Shown one piece after another: positions 1 to 11,900 of a DNA stretch of 64,000 bases (the first letter of the stretch is position 1; each line of letters starts with the position of its first letter). A program made the translations under genes and the position numbers. The stretch comes from Veillonella sp. (GTDB taxonomy: Bacteria > Bacillota > Negativicutes > Veillonellales > Veillonellaceae): NCBI RefSeq assembly GCF_041333735.1, contig NZ_JBGKFB010000001.1:675001-739000 (forward strand), read 5' to 3'. The notes under the pieces are model-generated. The model searched no databases. It was not told where the DNA came from and saw only the letters and a list, made by a program, of their open reading frames with translations.

Positions 1-1106
<1,106 letters not shown>

Positions 1107-1333
1107 ATCTTGAAGCTATTTGAATAGCTCATTATTTGTTGTCGTTACATTTAAGTAACTTTGAATTATGGTTGGTTTTGACTTTGTCAAAACCCGCACT
1201 CTGGCATATGTTCAATCATATGATTGATTACCTATCATTGTTCAGTTTTCAAAGATCTGTACCAGTTAAACCAGATTTCATCTAGCTTCGAAGCACTTTC
1301 TTTCGAAGTGTTTCACCAACTGGCGACTAGATT
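1107..1333 (-). other. 16S rRNA 5' leader with processing-type hairpin
   Basis: This is transcribed leader between rrn promoter P2 and mature 16S. It contains a perfect 9-bp hairpin at 1174-1194 (GGTTTTGAC-AAA-GTCAAAACC on the minus strand) and the stretch CTTTGAAAACTGAACA near 1236-1251, a sequence type common in Firmicute rRNA spacers and leaders. A second weaker stem lies at about 1290-1315. The leader may serve processing or antitermination, but its role is inferred. Confidence 0.6.
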
Positions 1334-1362
1334 ATAATAACATGTCGTCACTTTCATGTCAA
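1334..1362 (-). promoter_or_regulatory. rrn promoter P2
   Basis: On the minus strand TTGACA (1357-1362) is followed after exactly 17 nt by TATTAT (1334-1339), with TATAAT overlapping a few bases on. It lies about 230 nt upstream of mature 16S and is a near-consensus sigma-70 promoter reading into the rRNA gene. Confidence 0.8.
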
Positions 1363-1507
1363 CATCTTTTTATAATCTTTTTTAGAATTTTGTAATTTCT
1401 GTTTTAACCAGGAATTACATTTTTATTCTAAAACGATTATCAACAAACATAGATTTTATCTAGTGTTTGCTAACTAATAAACAGTCGCTTCGAACGACTG
1501 TATAGCT

Positions 1508-1536
1508 ATTATAGTACAAAGATCTGAGGTACGCAA
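1508..1536 (-). promoter_or_regulatory. rrn promoter P1
   Basis: On the minus strand TTGCGT (1531-1536) and TATAAT (1508-1513) are separated by 17 nt. A small hairpin (ACAGTCG..CGACTGT, about 1481-1501) follows just downstream. Tandem P1/P2 promoters are usual for rRNA operons. The -10 is perfect and the -35 is 4/6. Confidence 0.65.
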
Positions 1537-1793
1537 CCCCTAATTTTAAAATTTTGCAAACTTTTTTCTACCTCTCTTTATATGGTAGATTCTTGTATTT
1601 GTCATACTATATATAGTACTTATTAATAATATCAATAATGAACTTAAATTGCCTTACTATATACGCTATTCTTGCTTTATCTATACCGTTATTTTTATAG
1701 GTAGTAATTCGCATTCAGACTCTTTTACTAATCACCTCTTAAGCTACATGTATCATTAGCATAATTTTGTCATTATATAGTATATATAAATAA

Positions 1794-1825
1794 AAACAAC
1801 GCCATCCAACCGGATGGCGTTGTTT
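1794..1825 (-). terminator. Terminator of the first adhesin cassette
   Basis: The hairpin CAACGCCATCC / GGATGGCGTTG (11 bp, 4-nt loop) is followed on the minus strand by TTTTTATTTAT. It ends the minus-strand transcript of the adhesin-partner gene. The same stem recurs at 14026-14057 behind the paralogous gene. Confidence 0.85.
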
Positions 1826-1894
1826 AATAAGGATTTGTGTTCCCTAGTCGGGGGTCCAGGGTACGGGGGCCCTCACAAACTCATTATAAGGGCC
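1826..1894 (-). ncRNA. Conserved structured 3' UTR element, copy 1
   Basis: Between the partner gene and its terminator the minus-strand RNA holds two short hairpins. One is GGCCCT..AGGGCC at about 1869-1894. The other is CCCT..AGGG at about 1842-1862. They are followed by a shared ACACAA(A)TCCTTAT stretch. The same order and many identical bases recur at 14058-14127 behind the second copy, while loop sequences differ. The function is unknown. It could protect the 3' end, give a 3'-derived sRNA, or simply be duplicated UTR. Confidence 0.5.
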
Positions 1895-2021
1895 ATTGTG
1901 TCATTGTAGATACGCGTGTATGTAAGGGATACACGTATATCATCAGTATGTATTAGAGATCAACTAAGCCTTTAAACGAGAGAAGACAAGGCTTTAATAT
2001 CTACATCACTATAGATACCAA

Positions 2022-2822
2022 TTATTGTTGGATTGCACTACGTAAATCAACTTTGTTGTAGTCGTTGCTACCCATTGGTTCGTTGATAGCTTTGCGAAGG
2101 TCTACTACGTGTTCATCAGCAGCAGTTGGTTCTTCGCTTGCTTTATTTTTAACTGTTTGTTTAGTAGCGAACCAAATTGTTTCGTTCATGTAGTGACGAA
2201 GTTCTTCGTTAGATACATGTTCTTGCTCTTGAGCAAGGATATCCAAGATTGCATCTTCTAATGCTTGTGCTTCGTCGTCAGTCATAGGACCGCCAACTTG
2301 CTTTTGTTTTTGTACAACTTCGTTAACACGATCTACCATGCCACGCAATACATTGAAGCCATAGCTATTTACGAAGCCATCTTTTTCATTGTATTTAGGT
2401 GTTTCAAAGTATTCGTATTCGTTTTTGTTACGGTTCTCACCGTTCCAATTTAAAGCTGTTTCAAAACCGTGTACGCGACCTAAGGAATGCGTACGGAAGT
2501 AATCAGCATAGTTATGTTTATCTTTGGAATGTAACCATTTTTTATCAGCTTTAGTCAATTGTTCATGATTGTTGCGTTTAGCCTCTGCTAAGGCGATTTT
2601 TTGTTCCGCATTTTCCCATGCTTTCACATAATCATGAAGAGATTGTACTACTTGTGGGCTAGCCACAGGTACCAATACAACATTGCTCAAACCAGGTGCG
2701 GATGCAGGGTTAGGTAAGATCAAGTTGTCATCATATGTTGGAGCGCTTGCTGCGTGACCAGTGAAGGATGCTGCGCTCAATAAAACTGCTGCTGTGAAAG
2801 CAAGCATTGTAGATTTTTTCAT
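2022..2822 (-). CDS. Secreted adhesin-cassette partner protein, copy 1 (unknown function)
   Basis: This 266-aa protein has a Sec signal peptide (MKKSTMLAFTAAVLLSAASF.., cut probably after GHA near residue 25), so it should be periplasmic or exported. The ATG at 2822 was chosen because AGAGGAATAG precedes it and the paralog at 15021 starts at the same place; an upstream ATG would add six residues. The mature protein is soluble, charged and without Cys clusters. It holds the motifs NLILPNP, HDYVKAW, YADYFRTHS and NWNGENRNKNEYEYFE and ends with two VDLR.AI motifs. I recognise no named domain. It lies 128 nt behind a giant trimeric autotransporter gene, and the pairing is repeated at 14-24 kb. 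A periplasmic helper or regulator of the adhesin is my inference. Confidence 0.85.
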   Translation of the reverse strand: MKKSTMLAFTAAVLLSAASFTGHAASAPTYDDNLILPNPASAPGLSNVVLVPVASPQVVQSLHDYVKAWENAEQKIALAEAKRNNHEQLTKADKKWLHSKDKHNYADYFRTHSLGRVHGFETALNWNGENRNKNEYEYFETPKYNEKDGFVNSYGFNVLRGMVDRVNEVVQKQKQVGGPMTDDEAQALEDAILDILAQEQEHVSNEELRHYMNETIWFATKQTVKNKASEEPTAADEHVVDLRKAINEPMGSNDYNKVDLRSAIQQ

Positions 2823-2863
2823 ATCTATTCCTCTTTTCATAGTCGAATTAATGTGCTGGATGA

Positions 2864-2881
2864 GGGCTCCCGAAGGAACCC
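2864..2881 (-). other. UUCG-type hairpin between adhesin 1 and partner 1
   Basis: On the minus strand GGGTTCC-TTCG-GGAGCCC forms a 7-bp stem (one G-T pair) closed by the very stable UUCG tetraloop. A second small stem (CCTAGGATT / AATCCTAGG type) lies at about 2901-2919. No T-tract follows, so this is more likely an intercistronic stability or partial-attenuation element than a full terminator. Confidence 0.45.
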
Positions 2882-2950
2882 TTACCAGTCATATCCATAC
2901 CTAGGATTAGATTCCTAGTTTTTTTGAAAGTTTTCTGAAAGTGTAACTAA

Positions 2951-5900
2951 TTACATACCCATTTTCGCCATCATTGCAGCCATTTGAGCTTTCAATACTT
3001 CTACTTCACTTTGTAGACCAGCGTTTTGAGCTTTAATTTGTTCGTTTTCATATTTCAAGTCGGATACTTCACCTTTTAATCCGGCATTTTGAGCTTTCAT
3101 TGCAGCCATTTCAGTTTGAACTGCGTATGCAGAACTGATAGGGCCTTTGCGGTAGCGGTCTGCTACAGCTGCTTCAGCATCTCTATTACCAACTTTCCAA
3201 GTTACACCAGCGTTTGCCATCATATGGCTAGAGCCGCCAGCCCAGGACAAGCCACCATGGAACATTGTGGATTCGTTTTTGTAATGAGCTACGCCCACTG
3301 CAATCGCGGAATTACCACGGTAGTTACCATAACCAGCCATGATTTGAGTTGGTTCCAATGGATCGTATTGCATAGGTTTCAATGCGGACAATGCTGCACC
3401 TTGAGCGCCTACACGGCCGATTTCTTCGTTCAATTGATCAACGCGTGGGTCAACTGCGCCTTTTACGGAAAGGTCATAGTTCAAGCCGCCATCAGCAGAT
3501 TCAGTTTTCTTCAATACTACGGAATGATCATCAGATGTCAATGTAGTACGGGAATCTTTCAATTGTTTAACGTTTACTGCATCTGTATCATTAGTGCCTT
3601 TTTGAACATTAGTGATTTTGTTACCACCCATGTTGAGGTTGCCACCAGTGATATTTACAGTATCGCCACCGAAGGATACTTTAGGACCATTGGAGTTGTT
3701 GGAAATGGAAGTGATGTTAGTGAGGTCGCCTTTCACGTCGAAGGATACTTTACCGTTCGCATCAGTGTGAGCAGTAGTATTCACGCCGTTGGAGAAGTCT
3801 AAACCTTCAGATAACATTACTGTTCTAGCGTTGCCACCATTTTCTTTGTAAGTCAATGGAATTTGTTTAGCTGCTTCCTTACCATTGAAGTTAACTTGGT
3901 AGTTAGTTGTATGGTTAGTAGCATTTGGTTGAACATCTACAGTGATCGCTTTGTTGTCACCTGTTACAGTAACTGCTTCACGAGCTGCGTCTTTCACGTC
4001 GTTTTTATCTACAGATACTTCGTATGTTGCACCAGCTGCACCGAATGTATCGCCAGCTTTAGGAGCTACTTTAGCGATGTTATTAGCATCAGCTTTAGCT
4101 TGTACTTTTTCAGTAGATTTTTTAGCTGCTTCTTGTTGAACAAGTTTCAATTGTTCTTCAGTTGCTGCACGACCTTTAGTTGCGAAGTCAGCAGAATCAA
4201 GAGTTTTGTTAGTTAAGCCAGTGATGTCACCAGTTTTACCATCAAGCTTGATTGTGTTGTCGCCAGCTACGTTAACTACTTGGTCACCTTTGAATTCTAA
4301 TTTACCGTCGCCTTCTTTGTTAGTGATGGAAGTGATTTTGTTCAAATCGCCTTCAACATTAACTTTATAAGGGTTGTTTTTAGAACCATCGCCAGTCACT
4401 TTAGTGTTTTGACCGTCAGTAAGGTTAGTTTTAGCTTCTTTCAATTGACGTACGTTAACCGCATCAGTATCGTTTACACCGTCTTGAACGTTAGTAATTT
4501 GTTTATTACCAGCGTTGATACCGTCTTTAGTTACGGATGGGCCATTGTTGATTACTAAACCACCATCAGTGATCTTAGTATCGCCAACTGTTAAGGAACC
4601 TTCGTTAGTAAGATTTACATTGTTGCTCAATGCATATTCTACTTTAGCGCCGTTTTCGTCGCTAGTTTGTTTTACAGTAAGGTTTTTACCGCCGGAGAAT
4701 TCAACAGTTTTACCATCAGTAATTTTCTTAGCTGCTGTTTCAGAATCAGAAGTAGTATTACCAGAGGATTTAACGTTGAAGCTACTCATTGTACCAAGGC
4801 CAGCACCGCTAATTGTCATTTCGCCATTAGCAGATTTGGATACTGTGATACCGTCAACACCTTTAACATTTACTTTACCGCCGTTAGCTGGAACATCTGT
4901 GCCGTTAGCTTGGATTGTCCAGATATCGTCAGTGTTAGCAAATGTTTTGTCGCCGTATTTAATGCGGTCCCCATCTTTCTTAATTGTTGTGTAATTATCA
5001 GGTGTACCTAAGTGGATTTCCTTAGTTTGGATAGAGTCGATACCTTTGATGTTTTTATTCAAGCGAATGTTCAAAGTATCGTGACCATCAGCAGTTACAG
5101 CGATGTTACCTGCAGCAGATTCGAATGTTTTTTCTTGCTCTTCAGTAACGCCTTCACCTTTAACTTTAACTGTGGAGTTAAGTTTGTTTTTGTTTACAAC
5201 GCTTTCGTTATTACCAGTGAATTTCAAGCCGTCATCAGTAGTAGCCACTTCGTGTTTGTTGTTGTTGCTATCTTCGTATACGATACGAGTGATACCATTA
5301 GTACCGTTTGTACCATTTACACCGTCTTGACCGTTAGCACCACGGATAGTAAGACCATCTTTACCGTCTTTACCATTCAAGCCGATAGAGCCGTCTTTAC
5401 CGTTAATTACAACAGCAGAACCGTCTTTACCGTTTACACCGATCTTACCGTCAACACCTGGTTTACCATCTTTACCGTCATTACCAACTTTGATATCGTC
5501 GGACAATGCATAGTTATAAGTGTGGTTGCCAGTTACTTTATCAACGATTTGTTCAACAGTTAAGTTTTTACCAGCACCAAAGTTTACAGTTGTGCCAGGT
5601 TTAACGATTGTAGCAGTGTGATTACCTACTGTGTTACCAGTAACATCACCTTTCCAACCGGAGTTGTTGATTGTATCTACTACAGTTTTAACTGTTGCGA
5701 TACCATTGTCACCATCTACGCCTGGTTTGCCATCTTCGCCGTCTTTCACTTTACCAAGTGTTACGTCGTATTTAACAACACCGTTTGCATCAACGGAAGC
5801 TTTAGTGTAGTTGCCGTCAACGAAGTTCAAGCCTTCAGACAATTTAACTTTTTGTTTAGCACCGCCGTTAGCTGTGTAGTTAAGTTCAGCATCGCCAAGG

Positions 5901-8900
5901 TTAACACCTGTTGCGCTTACTTTGTAGATTGTTTGGCCATTATCGCCTTCACGAGATGTTACAGTTACGTTGTCACCAGCTTCAACTTCAGTTTTAGCAG
6001 ATTTCAATTGTTTTACGTTAACTGCATCAGTGTCATTTACGCCAGCTTTCACATTAGTAATGTTCAAGTTACCAGCATTAATGCCACCTTTAGTGATGGA
6101 AGGACCATTGTTGATTACTAAACCACCATCAGTGATCTTAGTATCACCAATTGTTAAGGAACCAGATGGAGTCAAGTTAACTTCTTTGGACAATTGAACT
6201 TTCAACTTGCCATCTACGTTGTTCACGCCGATGTTGTTGTCAGTCAATTTGGACTTATCTGCACCACCAACAACGTCCATAGTTTCGTTCAATTTCTTAG
6301 CGATAACTTTGGATTTATCAGCACCTTGTGCATCGTCACCAGCATATTTCATGCCATCATCCAATGTAGCCACTTCGTGTGTATTCTTGCTGTTATCTTC
6401 GTATACGATACGAGTGATACCATCTTTACCGTTTACACCAGGTTGACCATCTTTAGCTTTCATAGTAAGACCATCTTTACCGTCTTTACCATTTAAGCCG
6501 ATGGAACCATCTTTACCGTTGATTACAACAGCGGAACCATCTTTACCGTTTACGCCGATTTTACCATCAACACCGTCTTTGCCATCTTTACCAACTTTGA
6601 TGTCATTAGACAATGCATATGTATAAGTTTGTTCACCAGTTGCATTATCGATATTTTGAGTAATTGTCAAATTATCGCCTGCTGCGTAGGATACAGTTTT
6701 ACCGTTGCCTACTGCTGTTACAGCGTGGTTACCAACTACATTGCCTTTCGCATCTGTGGAGAAGGAGTAGCCATCTTTAATTTGATCTGCCAAACCAGAC
6801 AAGTCGATTTTCGCGATTGTACCAGCTTGGTTAGCACCATTGCCATCGTTGTATTTCAATGTAACGGATTTGTCTGCTGCATCATAAGAGTAAGATGTAG
6901 TAGTTTCACCTGCACGGTTGGATTGAGTTGGTGCAATGTGTAAGTCGTTAGCTTTGGAAATACGAGTTACGTCGCCAATGTTAGCTGCGTTATCGATTAC
7001 ATCGCCGCCAGATTTAAGGTTAGTGATGTTGTTGTCGCCCATGTTCACGTTGCCGCCATCGAATTTGAATTCGTTGCCGCCGATTGTGAAAGTAGCAGGG
7101 CCATCGTTTTTAATGGAAGTGATGTTTTTCAAATCTTTGTTCAATTGAACTTCGAGAGTATCAGTACCATCAGCTTTTACGTTGATGTTACCAGAAGCGC
7201 TCTTGAAGGATGCAGAAGTTGTTTTATCTACGCCTTCACCTTGAACTTTAACAAGGCTGTTCAATTTGTTTTTGTTTACAACGTCAGTGTTATTACCAGT
7301 GAATTTCAAGCCGTCATCAGTAGTAGCCACTTCGTGTGTATTGTTGTTTTTGTCTTCGTATACGATACGAGTGATACCGTTAGTACCATTTTTACCGTCT
7401 ACGCCGTCTTGACCGTTAGCGCCTTTAATAGTAAGACCATCTTTACCGTCTTTACCATTCAAGCCGATAGAACCGTCTTTACCGTTGATCACAACAGCAG
7501 AGCCGTCTTTACCGTTTACGCCGATTTTGCCGTCAACGCCGTCTTTGCCATCTTTACCGTCGTTACCAACTTTGATGTCATCGGACAATGCGTATTCAAC
7601 TTTAGCGCCGTCATTGTTGCTAGTTTGTTTAACAGTCAAGTTTTTACCTGCTACCATTTCAACTGTTTTACCATCAGAGATAGTTTTTGCAGCTGTTTCG
7701 GAATCAGCAGTTGTATTACCAGAGGATTTCACATTCCATGTGGATTGTGCAGCACCTGGAGCTACATGCAAGTCGTAAGTAACTTGGTTACCGTTTTCTG
7801 TTTTATTAATTGTTACAGAGTTATCGTTAGAAGTTACTACTGTACGGGAGTCTTTCAACTGTTTAACGTTAACTGCATCAGTATCGTTTACGCCTGCTTT
7901 TACATTAGTAATGTTCAAGTCACCAGCGTTGATACCAGTTTTAGTAATGGATGGACCACCAGAGATAGTCAAGCCACCGTTGTTAACAACAGTATCACCA
8001 ATAGTTAAGGAACCAGATGGAGTCAAGTTTACGTTGTTGTTAAGATCGTATTTAACTACGCCATCAGCAGCTACGGAAGCTGTTGTGTTGGAACCATTTG
8101 TGAAGTTCAAACCTTTATCCAATGTAACTTTTTGGTCATTAGAGCCATTCGCTTTATATGTCAAAGGAATTTGTTTAGCAGCTTTATCGCCATCGAATGT
8201 TACTTGGTAAGTTGTGTTGTGGTTTGCTTCGTCTTGTACAGGTGTAACAGTGATTGGGTTATTGCTATTGTTTGCATTGTTTACAGTCACTGCTTCACGA
8301 GCTGCGTCTTTAACAGCATTACGGGAAACATTCACTTCGTATTTAGCGTTTGCATCACCAGTTTGTTTACCGTCAGCTACAGTAATGTCAGCAATGTTAG
8401 TGTCGCCTGCTGCAGCAGATTTTTTAACTACGCTTTCAACAGCAGCTTTATCGCCTGTAGGCAAGTTGCTCAAGTCGATCTTAGCTGTTTTGCTTACTGC
8501 ATTATCATTGCCATCAACATATTCCAATGTAACTGTTTTATCAGCGTTCACTGTGTATGTTTTGTCTTTGATATGAATGTCGTTAGCTTTGGAGATACGG
8601 TTAACGTCGCCAATGTTTGCTGCGTTGTTGATAACATCGCCACCAGATTTAAGGTTAGTGATGTTGTTATCGCCCATATTCACATTACCGCCATCGAATT
8701 TGAATTCGTTGCCGCCGATTGTGAAAGTAGCAGGGCCTTCGTTTTTAATAGTCTTGATGTTAGTCAAGTCACCAGCTAAACCGAATTCAACTTTAGCGCC
8801 GTCTTCAGTGTTAGATTGTTTTACAGTCAAGTTTTTACCTGCTGCCATTTCAACTGTTTTACCATCAGTGATAGTTTTTGCAGTTGTTGCGGAATCAGCA

Positions 8901-11900
8901 GTTGTATTACCAGTGGATTTTACATTCCATACGGATTGTGCAGCACCTGGAGCTACATGCAAGTCATAAGTAACTTGGTTGCCGTTTTCAGTTTTGTTAA
9001 CTGTTACGGAGTTATCGTTAGAAGTTACTACTGTACGAGCATCTTTCAATTGTTTTACGTTAACTGCGTCAGTATCGTTTACACCAGCTTTCACATTAGT
9101 AATGTTTAAGTTACCAGCGTTGATACCAGTTTTAGTAACGGATGGGCCACCTGTAATTGTTAAGCCACCATTATTAAGAATAGTGTCGCCAATTTTCAAG
9201 GAACCATTTGGAGTCAAGTCGATGTTGTTGGACAATGCATATGTGTAAGTGTGTTCGCCAGTTGCAGCATCGATATCTTGTTTTACAGTCAAGTTATCGC
9301 CTGCAGCATAGGAAACAGTTTTACCATTGCCAACAGCTGTAACAGCGTGGTTACCAACTACATTGCCTTTAGCGTCAGTGGAGAAGGAGTAACCATCTTT
9401 GATTTGATCAGCCAAACCGGACAAGTCGATTTTCGCAACTGTACCAGCTTGGTTAGCACCGTTACCATCATTGTATTTCAATGTTACGGATTTGCTTGCT
9501 GCATCGTAAGCGTAAGATGTAGTAGTTTCACCTTGACGATCAGAGGATGTTGGAGCAATGTGCAAGTCGTTAGCTTTAGAAATACGTTTTACATCGCCAA
9601 TGTTAGCTGCATTGTTATTTACATCGCCACCAGATTTAAGGTTAGTGATGTTTAGGTCACCCATGTTGATAGGGCCACCAGTAACATTGATGGAGTTAGG
9701 ACCAAATTCCATTTTTGGACCATTTGTAGTGTTGGAAATGGAATGGATGTCTACTAAATCTTTGTTCACATCGTATTTAACAACGCCTTCAGCATCTACG
9801 GAAGCTGTTGTATTTCTACCGTTTGTGAAGTTCAAACCTTTATCCAATGTAACCTTTTGTTCGTTTGTGCCATTCGCTTTGTATGTCAAAGGAATTTGTT
9901 TAGCAGCTTTGTCGCCATCGAATGTTACTTGATATGTAGTATTATGGTTTGTTTCATCTTGTACAGGTGTAACAGTGATAGGGTTGTTGCTGTTGTTTGC
10001 ATTGTTTACAGTCACTGCTTCACGAGCTGCGTCTTTTACGTCGTTACGGGATACGTTTACTTCGTAAGTTGCGCCAGCTTCACCGAATTGATCGCCTGCT
10101 TTAGGGGATACTTTTGCGATGTTTTTGTCACTAGAGCCAGCTACGTCTGCTTTAGCTTGTACTTTTTCAGTAGAAGCTGCAGTAGGTTTTACGTTGTTAA
10201 CATCTACAGTATATACAGTTTTTGTGCTGCCATCTGCATTTTGAATTACATTGCTTGTTACTTTCGCAGCATTTTTACCTTCTACTACAACAGTGCTGTT
10301 CAATTTGTTTTTAGCGTTGTCGGACAAGTCAGCTACTACATTGCTACCAGAAGCAGTTGTTTTAATGTACTCACCATTGTTAGCACCTACAACGCCGAAA
10401 CTCAAGCCACCTTGTTTGTTCAATTTTTGTAATTCAGTAGCGCCTGTGTTACCAGTCAAACCAACTGTGTTATTGAAACCGTTGTTAACGATACTCAATT
10501 GTTCTTCAGTTGCAGCACGACCTTTTTTAGCGAAGTCAGGAGCATCCAAAGTTACGTTAGTTAAACCAGTGATGTCACCAACTTTAGCATTCAAGTTAAT
10601 GTTGTGATCGCCTGCTACGTTTACAGTTTGGTTACCACCGAATACAACTTTGCCGTCGCCATCTTTGTTTGTGATGGATGTAATGTCAGTTAAATCACCT
10701 TCAACGTCTACTTTGAAAGTTTTAACGCCATTCACGTCACGGTGAGAAGCAGTTGTGTTCTTACCGTTTTCCATGTCGATAGCTTCTTTAGCAAGGTTTT
10801 TAATTACAGTCTTACCACCATTGTTGATATTGGAAAGATCTTGTTTAGCAATACCTGTGATAACAGCAGTTTCGTTAGGAACGTCTTTGTTGTTACCATC
10901 AAGGTAAGTCATTGTTACTTTGCCGTTGTTATCAACTGCGTATTCACCTGGTTTGATATGACGTTCGTCAGCACGAACTTGTTTCAATTGGCTAACATTA
11001 ACAGCATCATTATCGTTTACACCAGCTTTTACATTTGTAATATTCAAATCGCCAGCGTTGATACCAGTTTTTGTAATGGATGGACCACCGTTGATAGTCA
11101 AACCATTATCTGTAATGTTTGTATCACCGATTTTTAAAGAACCATCTGGAGTCAAATCAACATTTTTATCTAATGCAAATTCTACTTGTGCATTACCATC
11201 TTTGTTGGTTTGTTTGATGGTCATGTTTTTGCCGGCTTGCATTTCAACAGTTTTGCCGTCTTTGATTTCTTGAACGCCAGCGGAACCTTGTGCAACTTTA
11301 CCTTCTGTAGCAGAAGATTTAACGTTGAAGGAGCTCATATCACCAGTTTTCAATCCGCTCAAGTCGATAACTGCTTTAGGGCCATTTACAGTTTTACCAT
11401 TACCATCTTGGTAAGTTAATGTAACTTTTTTGTTAGCATCTACAGTGTATTCAGCCACATTGTTATTAGTGCCTGCTGTAGGAGCTACGTGCAAGTCATT
11501 CGCTTTAGAAATACGGATAACGTCGCCAATGTTAGCAGCATTGTTGATTACATCGCCACCAGATTTAAGGTTAGTGATGTTGTTATCACCAAGATCTAGG
11601 TTGCCACCAGTGATGCTGATATTGTCACCACCAAAGTGCATTGTAGGGCCACCATTGTTAGTGATGGATGTAATTTCTTTAAGATCCTTGTTCAAGGAAT
11701 ATGTGTATGTTTGTTGGCCAAGAGATGTTTCAATATCTTGTTTAACTGTTAAGTTCTTACCAGCTGCGTAGTTAACAGTTTGACCGCTTTCAACTTTAGT
11801 TGCTGTAGCAGTACCATCTAATTTACCACCGTTCGCTGTAGCGTTTGTTAAGAAGTCATATTTAGCTGCTGTGTCAGCAGCGTTGATTGTGTAAGTAGTA

